NCBI GenBank assembly: GCA_029251165.1
Contig: JAQXDW010000110.1
Coordinates: 1-64,000, forward strand
DNA: 64,000 nucleotides
Source: Myxococcota bacterium
GTDB lineage: Bacteria; Myxococcota_A; UBA796
Reading direction: 5' to 3'
Positions 1 to 7,547 of the stretch are shown piece after piece; positions within the stretch are counted from its first letter, which is position 1, and every line of letters begins with the position of its first letter. The translations under genes and the position numbers were made by a program. The notes below the pieces were generated by a model, which was given only the letters and a program-made list of their open reading frames with translations, had not been told where the DNA came from and searched no databases.

Positions 1-116
1 CCTGTTCCTGTCGAGGTCATCGACCGGGCTTCCATCGAGGCTTCGGGTGCAGAAGATCTTGCCGAGCTCCTCGAGGATCACCCTGGAGTGGATCTTCAGC
101 AGACGATGGTGGGGGC
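1..116 (+). pseudogene. TonB-dependent receptor plug-domain fragment (remnant or chimera)
   Basis: The frame starting at base 1 reads VEVIDRASIEASG, then EDLAELLEDHPGVDLQQ. This is the start of a TonB-dependent receptor plug domain, where 'vID...I..sGa.dlaelL...PGV' is the family pattern. The similarity stops around bases 100-118, where a plug would normally continue into a glycine-rich stretch and a VLVDG motif. The frame then reads out to a stop at 148-150. From about base 105 another frame carries the end of a haem-binding protein. The fragment is therefore the 5' part of a receptor cut off by a deletion or an assembly join. Its start lies outside the window. Placement next to hmuUV makes a haem receptor likely, but that is inference. 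Confidence 0.55.
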
Positions 117-263
117 GAGGGGCTGCTCAGTCAGCCTGGGATTGCGATGACTCCGGCGGGGCAGCACGGCCGCATCGTGACCCTGGAGGACCTCTACCTC
201 CTCGGGTTCGGGCCACGAACCGGCGAGGCGGCGCGCGAGCTGTCCGAGCTGCTCCGCCAGTGA
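105..263 (+). pseudogene. haem ABC transporter substrate-binding protein, C-terminal tail only
   Basis: In the frame of the TGA at 261-263 the sequence reads GLLSQPGIAMTPAG, then a VTLEDLYLLGFGPRTGEAA stretch and LSELLRQ. This closely resembles the last 45-50 residues of HmuT-type periplasmic haem-binding proteins, which end in a 'lLLGFGPRTgeAa..La' motif. The frame is open upstream to base 3, but its translation there is arginine/glycine-rich nonsense, while the receptor fragment reads sensibly in another frame. So the body of hmuT (about 230 residues) is missing. Its stop overlaps the GTG start of the permease, as in an intact hmuTUV operon. Confidence 0.6.
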
Positions 264-1288
264 GCACCCTGCCCCCCGCCCGACGTCCGGCCCTGCTCGC
301 CGCCCTAACTGTCGGTGTGGTGCTCAGCGCGATCGCCGGTCTGTCGGTCGGAGCGGTGCAGACGCGACCGGGCGTGGTGCTCGCGGTGGTGGCCTCCTGG
401 CTGGGCGCGGAGCTTCCGCCTGAGGTCTCCGATCAGGTCGCGGCGGTGGTCACGATCATCCGTGCTCCTCGGGTGCTGCTGGGGATTCTGGTCGGGGCGG
501 GACTGAGCGTCTCGGGCGCCCTGATGCAGGGACTGTTTCGAAACCCGCTGGCCGATCCTGGCCTCATCGGGGTCTCCAGCGGAGCGGCCCTGGCAGCGGC
601 TGGGATCATCGTGCTCGGCGGCAGCAACCTCCCGCTCCTCGCGCTGCCCGCCGGGGCGTTCTGTGGCGGCGCGCTGGTGACGCTTCTCGTGATGCGGCTG
701 GCCCGTCGGGGAGGGCGGGTCTCGATCGAGACCATGCTGCTGGCCGGTGTCGCGGTCAATGCCATCGCTGGTGCCGGGACTGGCATCCTGGTCACCCTCT
801 CCGATGATGCCCAGCTCCGGTCCCTGACCTTCTGGACGCTCGGCAGCCTGGGCGGAGCAACCTGGCCGATCCTGGCTGGCGTGGCGCCGCTGATTCTGCT
901 GCCGCTGCTGGCTGCGCCTGGGCTGGCCGGCTCGCTCAATGCGCTCCTTCTGGGCGAAGAAGAAGCCCACAACCTCGGGGTCAGCGTCGAGCGTCTCAAG
1001 CGCGGGGTGGTCTTGATGGCGGCGCTCATCGTGGGGGCCTCGGTGGCGTTTACCGGCATCATCGGCTTCGTTGGTCTGGTGGTGCCTCACCTCATCCGTC
1101 TGCTGGCAGGACCAGACCACCGCATCGTCCTGCCTGGCTCGGCCCTCCTCGGGGCGGCGCTGCTGGTGAGCGCAGACCTCGCCTCTCGAACGGTCATCGC
1201 GCCGGCAGAGCTGCCCATCGGGGTGGTCACCACCCTGCTCGGTGGTCCCTTCTTCCTCGGGCTGCTGGCCCGAAAGCGGTGGATGTAG
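260..1288 (+). CDS. hmuU: Haem ABC transporter permease (FecCD family)
   Basis: This is the inner-membrane permease of a haem/iron-siderophore importer, 342 residues from GTG 260, the usual size for FecCD proteins. It is strongly hydrophobic with roughly nine to ten membrane spans. Family motifs are GALMQGLFRNPLADPGLIG at about residues 86-104, the coupling-loop region EEAHNLGVSVERLK, and GFVGLVVPHLIRLLAGPDHR near the C terminus. I chose GTG 260 because it overlaps the stop of the preceding haem-binding-protein tail (GTGA) and gives a normal N terminus. An open frame extends further upstream to about base 47 but encodes nothing FecCD-like. It is followed directly by the ATPase. Haem as substrate rests on the hmuV and hmuS neighbours. 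Confidence 0.9.
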   Translation: MSTLPPARRPALLAALTVGVVLSAIAGLSVGAVQTRPGVVLAVVASWLGAELPPEVSDQVAAVVTIIRAPRVLLGILVGAGLSVSGALMQGLFRNPLADPGLIGVSSGAALAAAGIIVLGGSNLPLLALPAGAFCGGALVTLLVMRLARRGGRVSIETMLLAGVAVNAIAGAGTGILVTLSDDAQLRSLTFWTLGSLGGATWPILAGVAPLILLPLLAAPGLAGSLNALLLGEEEAHNLGVSVERLKRGVVLMAALIVGASVAFTGIIGFVGLVVPHLIRLLAGPDHRIVLPGSALLGAALLVSADLASRTVIAPAELPIGVVTTLLGGPFFLGLLARKRWM

Positions 1289-2070
1289 TGCTCCGAGCAG
1301 AGGCCGTGACCGTCCGCATCGGGCAGCGTGCGCTGCTTGAGGACATCGACATCGCGATCACACCGGGAGAGGTGCTGGGCATCCTCGGTCCCAATGGGGC
1401 TGGAAAGTCCACCCTGCTGCGCTGCCTGTCCGGCACCCGCCGGCCCACGACGGGACGCGTCACCCTCGACGACACGCCGATCCAAGCGATCTCACCGCGC
1501 GATCTGGCCCGCCGCCGAGCGGTGCTCTCCCAGCACGTCGACCTCCGCTTCCCGTTCACGGCCCTGGAGGTCGTCGCGCTCGGCCGCGCGCCGCACGGCA
1601 GCCGGGGGGCGCGGCGGATTGCGCTGGCGGCCCTGGAGCAGGTCGGCGCGGCTTCGCTGGCAGGTCAGCGCTGGCCCTCGCTGTCTGGTGGAGAGAAGCA
1701 GCGGGTGCAGCTGGCCCGAGCCCTGGTGCAGATCCGTGAGGTGGAGCCGGGCATCAGCCGCTACCTCCTCCTCGACGAGCCCACCGCCAGCCTCGATCTG
1801 CGTCACCAGCACAGCACCCTCTCGCTCGCCCGACGCCTGTCCCGAGAGGGCGTGGGGGTCGGCGTGATTCTCCACGACCTCAACCTCGCCATGACCTACA
1901 CCGATCGGCTGCTGCTCCTCCGCAGCGGCCAGTCGATTGCACAGGGATCAACCGCTGAGATCCTCGATGCCGAGCGCATCGAGCAGGCCTTCTCTCTCCC
2001 GGTCCAGATCCTTCCCCACCCTGGCGGCGGCCGACTGGTCGCCGCGATGACCGACCCCAAAGGAGCCTGA
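1279..2070 (+). CDS. hmuV: Haem ABC transporter ATP-binding protein
   Basis: This is the cytoplasmic ATPase that pairs with the permease. Seen motifs are Walker A GPNGAGKST (37-45), the Q-loop Gln at about 85, signature LSGGEKQR (135-142), Walker B YLLLDEP (162-168) and H-loop His 199 in ILHDLNLA. The insert QIREVEPGISR between signature and Walker B is typical of HmuV proteins. At 263 residues it has normal length. The annotated GTG at 1279 overlaps the end of hmuU by 10 bp. A second GTG at 1288, giving VLRAEAV, is an equally good start, and neither has a strong Shine-Dalgarno, so translation is probably coupled. AAAGGAG at its 3' end serves the next gene. Confidence 0.92.
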   Translation: MDVVLRAEAVTVRIGQRALLEDIDIAITPGEVLGILGPNGAGKSTLLRCLSGTRRPTTGRVTLDDTPIQAISPRDLARRRAVLSQHVDLRFPFTALEVVALGRAPHGSRGARRIALAALEQVGAASLAGQRWPSLSGGEKQRVQLARALVQIREVEPGISRYLLLDEPTASLDLRHQHSTLSLARRLSREGVGVGVILHDLNLAMTYTDRLLLLRSGQSIAQGSTAEILDAERIEQAFSLPVQILPHPGGGRLVAAMTDPKGA

Positions 2071-2072
2071 AG

Positions 2073-3095
2073 ATGGATCTTCGTGATCGCTGGTATGCCC
2101 TCAAGAACGACAACCCCCGCCTTCGCATTCGTGATGCCGCCGCCCGCCTGACGGTCAGCGAGCTGGAGCTGGTCGCCACTGGCTGTGGTCAGGACGTGAT
2201 TCGCCTGATGGGACCCTGGCCGATGCTCATGGCACGCCTGGAGGCGCTCGGTGAGGTGATGGCCTTGACCCGAAACGAGCAGGCAGTTCACGAGAAGACG
2301 GGCCCTTATCTGAACATCAAGATCACCCCCCATGTTGGCCTGGTGCTGGGGGAGAAGATCGATCTGCGCATCTTCCCTGGACGCTGGAAGCACGGCTTTG
2401 CCGTCACCGGACGCGGCGCGCGCAAGAGCCTGCAGTTCTTCGACGCATGCGGGCAGGCGGTGCACAAGATCTATCAGACGAAGCAGACCGATGGAGAGGC
2501 TTGGGAGACCCTCGTCGCCGACTTCACGGCTGCGGATCAGTCTTCCCAGCAGGCGCGCCCCGAGCGAGCACCGGCACCCGCTGAGGACAACCCTGACCCG
2601 GACACCGAGGGCTTCCTCGCGAAGTGGCGCATGCTCAAGGACACCCATCACTTCTTCGGCCTCCTCAACAAGCACAAGGTGACCCGTCGGCAGGCACTCC
2701 TCCTCGCGGAGGGAGAATTCACCCGCCGGGTCTCCACCGCCAGCGCCCAGTCCTTGCTTGAGGCGGCTGCTGAGAAGCAGGTCTCGATCATGGTGTTCGT
2801 CGGCAACCCGGGCTGCATCCAGATCCACACCGGTCCTGTCGAGCGCATCGCCCCGACCGGTGGCTGGATCAACGTCCTCGACGCGGACTTCAACCTCCAC
2901 CTCCGCCAGGATCAGGTCGACGAGGCGTGGGTCGTGCAGAAGCCGACCGAGGATGGCGTGGTGACCAGCCTGGAGCTGCTCAGCGCCAGCGGCGGTGTGA
3001 TCGCGCAGTTCTTTGGAGAGCGGAAGCCTGGATCGCCAGAGCTGGAGTCCTGGCGTGGGCTGGTGTCTGCGCTGTCGGATGCGGTCACGTCTTGA
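2073..3095 (+). CDS. hmuS: HemS/ChuS-family haem-utilisation protein
   Basis: This is a cytoplasmic haem-binding/degrading factor of the HemS/ChuS/HmuS family. It is 340 residues long with the expected internal duplication: one domain at about 15-150, an acidic/proline linker at about 150-178 (APAPAEDNPDPDTEG), and a second at about 180-335. Family features seen are the N-terminal NPRLRIRDAAARL stretch, LMGPWP, and the GRGARKSLQFFDACGQAVHK region typical of the first domain. ATG 2073 lies 2 bp after hmuV and is preceded by AAAGGAG at about 2059-2065, so it belongs to the hmuUV transcript. Whether this member degrades haem or only carries it cannot be read from sequence. It is the last gene of the operon; the 294 bp that follow hold no gene. 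Confidence 0.85.
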   Translation: MDLRDRWYALKNDNPRLRIRDAAARLTVSELELVATGCGQDVIRLMGPWPMLMARLEALGEVMALTRNEQAVHEKTGPYLNIKITPHVGLVLGEKIDLRIFPGRWKHGFAVTGRGARKSLQFFDACGQAVHKIYQTKQTDGEAWETLVADFTAADQSSQQARPERAPAPAEDNPDPDTEGFLAKWRMLKDTHHFFGLLNKHKVTRRQALLLAEGEFTRRVSTASAQSLLEAAAEKQVSIMVFVGNPGCIQIHTGPVERIAPTGGWINVLDADFNLHLRQDQVDEAWVVQKPTEDGVVTSLELLSASGGVIAQFFGERKPGSPELESWRGLVSALSDAVTS

Positions 3096-3389
3096 GGGTG
3101 GTCGACCACTTCCCTCAGCCCTTCGCCTGAAGCGCGTGCGCTCGGGAGGTCCGCACCGGTGGAGCGCGAGGCATCCGGTCCTGCTCCCTCGCCAGCGGGG
3201 GCCCGATCGCCGCCACGGTCACGGGGGCACCACAGACGCAGTGGAGCGAACACCAGACTCCCAGTGTCCGGCCTTCACTCAAGCCTTCCAGCTGCGAGCC
3301 GCAGGCCGGCTTCACCGAGGGCACTCAAGGATCGCTGTGGGTGAGCAGCACGCGCGGTGTACGCACAGCTCTTGACCGACTCCGCTCGC

Positions 3390-4826
3390 CTACGGAAACA
3401 TCCGCGGAGAGACCCCGACCATCGCCTGCATCAGCCTCACGACCTGGCAGCTGTAGCCATACTCGTTGTCGTACCAGACGTACAGCACCACGCTCTTGCC
3501 GACTGCGATGGTGGAGCGGCTGTCGATGACGCCGGTCCGGTGAGACCCGACGAGATCGCTGGAGACGACCTCGGGGGAGGCGGAGTATCCGATCTGAGCC
3601 TCCAGCGGGGAGTCTGCGGCGAGGCTGCGGAGGTGGTCGTTGAGGACATCGGCGCTGTCGGGCGCAGTGGAGAGGTCGAGGTTGAGGATCGCCAGCGAGA
3701 CGTTGGGGGTCGGGACCCGGATGGCGTTGCCGGTCAGCTTGCCGGCGAGCTGCGGCAGGGCCTTGGCGGCTGCGGTGGCTGCTCCCGTCGAGGTGATCAC
3801 CATGTTCATCGCCGCCGCCCGGCCCCGGCGATCCTTCTTGTGGAAGTTGTCGATGAGGTTCTGGTCGTTGGTGTAGGCGTGGATGGTCTCGATGTGACCA
3901 CGGACGATCCCGTAGGCATCATCGAGCGCCTTGAGCACGGGCACGATGGCGTTGGTGGTGCAGCTCGCAGCAGAGACGATGCGGGCCTGCGGATCGAGGG
4001 AGTCGTGGTTGACCCCGTAGACTACGTTGGGGATGTCCTTGCCCGGCGCGGTCAGCATCACCCGGCTGGCGCCTGGACGGAGGTGCCGGGAGAGGGCCGC
4101 GTGGTCACGGAGGACGCCGGTGTTGTCGATGATGATGGCGTCGCGGATGCCGTAGTCGGTGTAGTCGATGTCCTCGGGGCTGGCTGCGGTGATGATCTGG
4201 ATGCGGCTGCCGTTGGCGATGATCGCTTGTCCGGCCTCGTCGACGGTGATGCTGCCCTCGAACGGCCCGTGCACCGAGTCCCGCGACAGCAGGCTGGCCC
4301 GGCGGTGGAGGTTGGCGCTCTTCGACGGGCGCAGGACGACCGCGCGCAGCCGGTATTTGTCGCCGCCGCCGGTCTTGGAGATGAGGATGCGGGCGAGGAG
4401 CCGGCCGATGCGACCGAAGCCGTAGAGCACCACATCCTGGGGAGAGGCGGGCATCGGGTTGGTCCCGGAGGCGAGGGGAGCGAGGGTCTCGCGGGCCCAG
4501 GCGGTGAGGTCCTCGGTGTCGGAGTCCGCGAACCGCAGCGCGAGCTTGCCGACATCGAGCCGGGCACGACCGGGGCCGAGCTGGAGCAGCACGGTCAGCA
4601 TGGTCACGGTGTCTGAGAGGTCCAGGGGACGCCCGACGATGTCTCGTGCGGAGTCGTGGGCGGTGATGATCTCCACCACGCTCTTGCCGACGAGGGAGCT
4701 CCCGAGCACAGCCACCACCAGGGCGTGATCACGATAGAGCGTGCCGATCAAGGGGATGAGGGCCTCCGCCAGCTCTTCCCGGCGCTTCCAGTCGAGCAGG
4801 TGAGGGGTCATCGTTTCGTCGCTCAC
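3390..4826 (-). CDS. gap: Glyceraldehyde-3-phosphate dehydrogenase, long N-terminally extended form
   Basis: This is an NAD(P)-dependent glycolytic/gluconeogenic dehydrogenase. Its NAD-binding motif GFGRIGR sits at about residues 136-142, so the protein carries an N-terminal extension of about 130 residues. That extension (LAEALIPLIGTLYR and following) defines the long GAPDH subclass. The catalytic Cys (about 289) lies in SAASCTTN, where most relatives have SNASCTTN. Other landmarks are HAYTNDQNL, STGAATAAAKALPQLAGKL, RVPTPNVS and WYDNEYGYS. I chose GTG 4826 because GGAGG precedes it at proper spacing. ATG 4811 and ATG 4850 are alternatives. The gene is monocistronic and convergent with hmuS. 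Confidence 0.93.
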   Translation of the reverse strand: MSDETMTPHLLDWKRREELAEALIPLIGTLYRDHALVVAVLGSSLVGKSVVEIITAHDSARDIVGRPLDLSDTVTMLTVLLQLGPGRARLDVGKLALRFADSDTEDLTAWARETLAPLASGTNPMPASPQDVVLYGFGRIGRLLARILISKTGGGDKYRLRAVVLRPSKSANLHRRASLLSRDSVHGPFEGSITVDEAGQAIIANGSRIQIITAASPEDIDYTDYGIRDAIIIDNTGVLRDHAALSRHLRPGASRVMLTAPGKDIPNVVYGVNHDSLDPQARIVSAASCTTNAIVPVLKALDDAYGIVRGHIETIHAYTNDQNLIDNFHKKDRRGRAAAMNMVITSTGAATAAAKALPQLAGKLTGNAIRVPTPNVSLAILNLDLSTAPDSADVLNDHLRSLAADSPLEAQIGYSASPEVVSSDLVGSHRTGVIDSRSTIAVGKSVVLYVWYDNEYGYSCQVVRLMQAMVGVSPRMFP

Positions 4827-4958
4827 GGGCGCCTCCATTTGGCGGCCCATGTAACCGGAGCGGTTTTTGTTTTCCTGCTGGATCGGACCAATAGTCACTG
4901 GAAGTTGTGACCGATGGCGTCTTGGTTTTCGGAGCGGCGGGGGTGCGCTGGGCGCTCC

Positions 4959-6269
4959 TCACTCCAGGTACCCGATCGACTCCAGCAGGGCCTCCATCTC
5001 TGCCGACAGGTCTTCTTCGGTGAGGTGGGGCTCGGCGTGTGGGTTGTCGGTGAGCCAGGACGACAGCGTGCCTTGGAGCGGTGTCGTGATCGCTGACGCG
5101 GCGGCAGCCTGATCGGTCTTCGGGCCGTCCTGGAGACTGCCGACACGCTGAAGCTCGACGGGCAGGGTCTCTCCCCAGGCATCCCGACTCTCGATGTACA
5201 GCCACATCCCGTCGGTGATTCCGACCTTGTCCATGCCGCGAAACCGCGTCTCCAGGCTGACGTGGGCACGGGCGGCGGCATGCCAGGGGGCGGGATCCGG
5301 GGTGAGGCCAGCGAGGCCGGTGAGGAGTGCTGGCATGTCCTCCAGCGACAAGAGCGCATCGACCGACCCGGTGCCAGCTTGTCCGGCTGGGCTCCAGACG
5401 ATCAGCGGCACCCGGACCTGGGAGTCGTAGAGGTGGCGGCCATGGATGCGCGAGTCGGGCACCGAGGGATGGCTGTCGAGGCCCTCGCCGTGGTCGCTGG
5501 TGATCACCACGAGGCTGTCCTGCCAGCCGGGCAGGTTGGTGAGGTCGGTGATCAGGGCGTCGAGGTCTGCGGAGAGCTGCCGGATGGCGTCGTCGTAGGG
5601 ACTCTTGAAGGTGCCCTGGTGCTCGGAGCGGGTCATCAGGCTGGTGTGGTGCCGGGTGTGCTCGTGGACCTCCATCATGTCCAGGAAGAGGAGCGCGGGC
5701 TGTTCGGGATGGCTGCGGGCGAATTCGAGGGCGCGGGCGGAGATGTCTCGGGAGGTCGGCAGCAGGTTGTGGGTCGCAGAGACCCCGTCGGCGCCGTCCT
5801 TGAGCATCCAGTCGAACATCACCTCGCTGTCGATGTAGGTGTCAAAGCCCCGATCAAACCCGAACCGGGCGTTGAGGTTGGGGTTGGCGGTCATGCCGAA
5901 GGTGGCGTAGCCAGCGGACTGTAGGGTCTCCGTGAGCATCGGAGCGGCGGGCGGGATGGCGTCCTGGCGCTCGTCGGAGATGCCGAGGGCGGCCGGGTGG
6001 AGCCCGGTGAGCATCGCGGCGACCGAGGGGCGGGTCCAGCTGGTCGGCGCCCAGACGTTGGTGAACAGCAGCCCCGCAGCGGCCCGTGCATCCAGCTCTG
6101 GCGAGGTCGGTCGCGGATAGCCCGACAAGCTCAGCCGATCGGCCCGCAGGGTGTCGATGACGACGAGCAGGATGTTGGGCTGTGCATCAAAGCCAGGCCC
6201 CGGTGTGGCCGGGGGGAGGTCGAGCGGACGGCTGCAGCCGGAGCAGCCCAGCAAGAGCAGGGGAAGCAT
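4959..6269 (-). CDS. Sulfatase / alkaline-phosphatase-superfamily lipoprotein
   Basis: This 436-residue enzyme of the sulfatase/alkaline phosphatase fold is probably membrane-anchored. The lipobox LLLGC puts the lipid Cys at residue 9. The N-terminal metal site NILLVVIDTLRADRLS (about 32-47) and the second site VVITSDHGEGLDSHP match arylsulfatases. The nucleophile region reads TSWTRPSVAAMLTG (about 76-89). Aligned on P81 and the LTG, Thr79 takes the place of the Cys or Ser that becomes formylglycine in true sulfatases. Hydrolysis or transfer of phosphate esters (phosphoethanolamine- or phosphoglycerol-transferase style) is therefore more likely than formylglycine-dependent sulfatase action. 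The substrate is unknown. It lies between gap and nhaR on the same strand, with gaps of about 130 and 220 bp. Confidence 0.85.
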   Translation of the reverse strand: MLPLLLLGCSGCSRPLDLPPATPGPGFDAQPNILLVVIDTLRADRLSLSGYPRPTSPELDARAAAGLLFTNVWAPTSWTRPSVAAMLTGLHPAALGISDERQDAIPPAAPMLTETLQSAGYATFGMTANPNLNARFGFDRGFDTYIDSEVMFDWMLKDGADGVSATHNLLPTSRDISARALEFARSHPEQPALLFLDMMEVHEHTRHHTSLMTRSEHQGTFKSPYDDAIRQLSADLDALITDLTNLPGWQDSLVVITSDHGEGLDSHPSVPDSRIHGRHLYDSQVRVPLIVWSPAGQAGTGSVDALLSLEDMPALLTGLAGLTPDPAPWHAAARAHVSLETRFRGMDKVGITDGMWLYIESRDAWGETLPVELQRVGSLQDGPKTDQAAAASAITTPLQGTLSSWLTDNPHAEPHLTEEDLSAEMEALLESIGYLE

Positions 6270-6488
6270 CCCTGGAAATTACCACGGTCCATCTGGAGTG
6301 ATGCGCTCCGTCGCGGGCTCTCGGTGGGCAGCGTGAGCAATTCGGAGGGCGGGGAAGGCGCTGATGCTGGCTGCTGTGCGCAGGTGAGCGGCGTGGTGAA
6401 GTCCGTCGTGGGGTGGCCGCAGTCCGAGAGGGCACGGAGGAATGACCCGTCGCAGTGTACCCGAGGGCCATTGGTCAGGGTCGAGCGG

Positions 6489-7403
6489 TCACTCTGCGGC
6501 AACGGACTTGGCGAAAGCGGTCCGGGCGACCTCGATGAGCACGGGCACCAGCGGGTGGTGGTTGTGAGCGGGCAGCAGCCCGTACAGGGGCTCGAACACG
6601 CCCTCCAGCGGACCGAGCACCTCGACGCCGTAGACCTCGCAGACCTCCTCAGCGACCTCTGCCGGGATCGGGAAGATCCCGGCGCCGTCCCGCCCGAACG
6701 CCTTCATGACCGCGCTGTCGGTGAACTCAGCGACGATGTGAGGGAGGATGTCGTTGGCATCCAGCCAGTTGTCGAGCCCCCGGCGGAGGGTGGTGCCCTT
6801 GGCAGGCAGGAGCCATGGAGCCTGCGCCAGAGAGTTGGGGAGGCCGGACTGATACTGCTTGATCAGGGAGGGAACCCCAACAAGGACGGCATGGAGCCGG
6901 GCGATCTGGACCGCCTCCAGGTTGTGCTCTCGGGTGTTCAGTGAGGTGTCCGAGAGCACGACATCGAGGGTGTGGGTGGCGAGGTCGGCAGCGAGGCGCT
7001 CGGGGTGATCGCTGCGGCAGACGAGATGGACTGGGTTGGGGGAGGCGGCGAGCATGTCGGCGAGGACCCGGTGAGCGACCCACTTGTGGAGGATGTCGGA
7101 GATCCCGACCCGGAGGTGGGTGGTGTGGGTGCCGGGCTCGGGATCCTGCATCGCGGTGAGCAGCTCCTTGCCCAGCCCGAATATCTCATCGCCCATCAGC
7201 ATCGCCCGACGTCCGCGCTCGGTGAGCACCAGACGCTTTCCGCGACGGTGGAAGAGATCCACCCCGAGGTCCCGCTCTAAGGATCGCACCTGGGTCGAGA
7301 TGGTCGACGGGGCCAGCAGGAGCTTCTTGCTGGCACGGGTGAGGCTGCCCTCTCGCGCAGTGACCCAGAAATAGTAGAGGTGGTGGTAATTCAGCCAGTC
7401 CAT
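6489..7403 (-). CDS. nhaR: NhaR-type LysR-family transcriptional regulator
   Basis: This is a LysR regulator of 304 residues. The N terminus MDWLNYHHLYYFWVTAREGS is characteristic of NhaR, the Na+-responsive activator of sodium/proton antiporters. The winged helix continues with SLTRASKKLLLAPSTISTQV and the RGKRLVLTERGR wing. The C-terminal effector domain shows the usual two-lobed pattern. It is divergent from the SulP transporter, with 144 bp between their start codons, so the transporter is the natural target. No Na+/H+ antiporter gene is nearby. The ligand is unknown, and the nhaR name reflects sequence type, not proven Na+ sensing. Confidence 0.85.
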   Translation of the reverse strand: MDWLNYHHLYYFWVTAREGSLTRASKKLLLAPSTISTQVRSLERDLGVDLFHRRGKRLVLTERGRRAMLMGDEIFGLGKELLTAMQDPEPGTHTTHLRVGISDILHKWVAHRVLADMLAASPNPVHLVCRSDHPERLAADLATHTLDVVLSDTSLNTREHNLEAVQIARLHAVLVGVPSLIKQYQSGLPNSLAQAPWLLPAKGTTLRRGLDNWLDANDILPHIVAEFTDSAVMKAFGRDGAGIFPIPAEVAEEVCEVYGVEVLGPLEGVFEPLYGLLPAHNHHPLVPVLIEVARTAFAKSVAAE

Positions 7404-7547
7404 TCGAATAGTGTATTCGGTTTTATCGAAAAGGGGAGGGCTGACAGGCCTGACTGACTGGGTTTTATCTCAAAAAAGCGACCTCATCTTCTTCTTGTCT
7501 TGGGGCTGTGCGCTCTTGCCCGCTAACGGGTGCTATAGCGTTCCCGA

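Noticed and set aside
3357-4616. Long plus-strand open frame over the GAPDH gene
   Set aside because: It is the antisense shadow of a well-supported GAPDH; its translation is Gly/Val/Asp-rich without domain logic, as expected for high-GC DNA.
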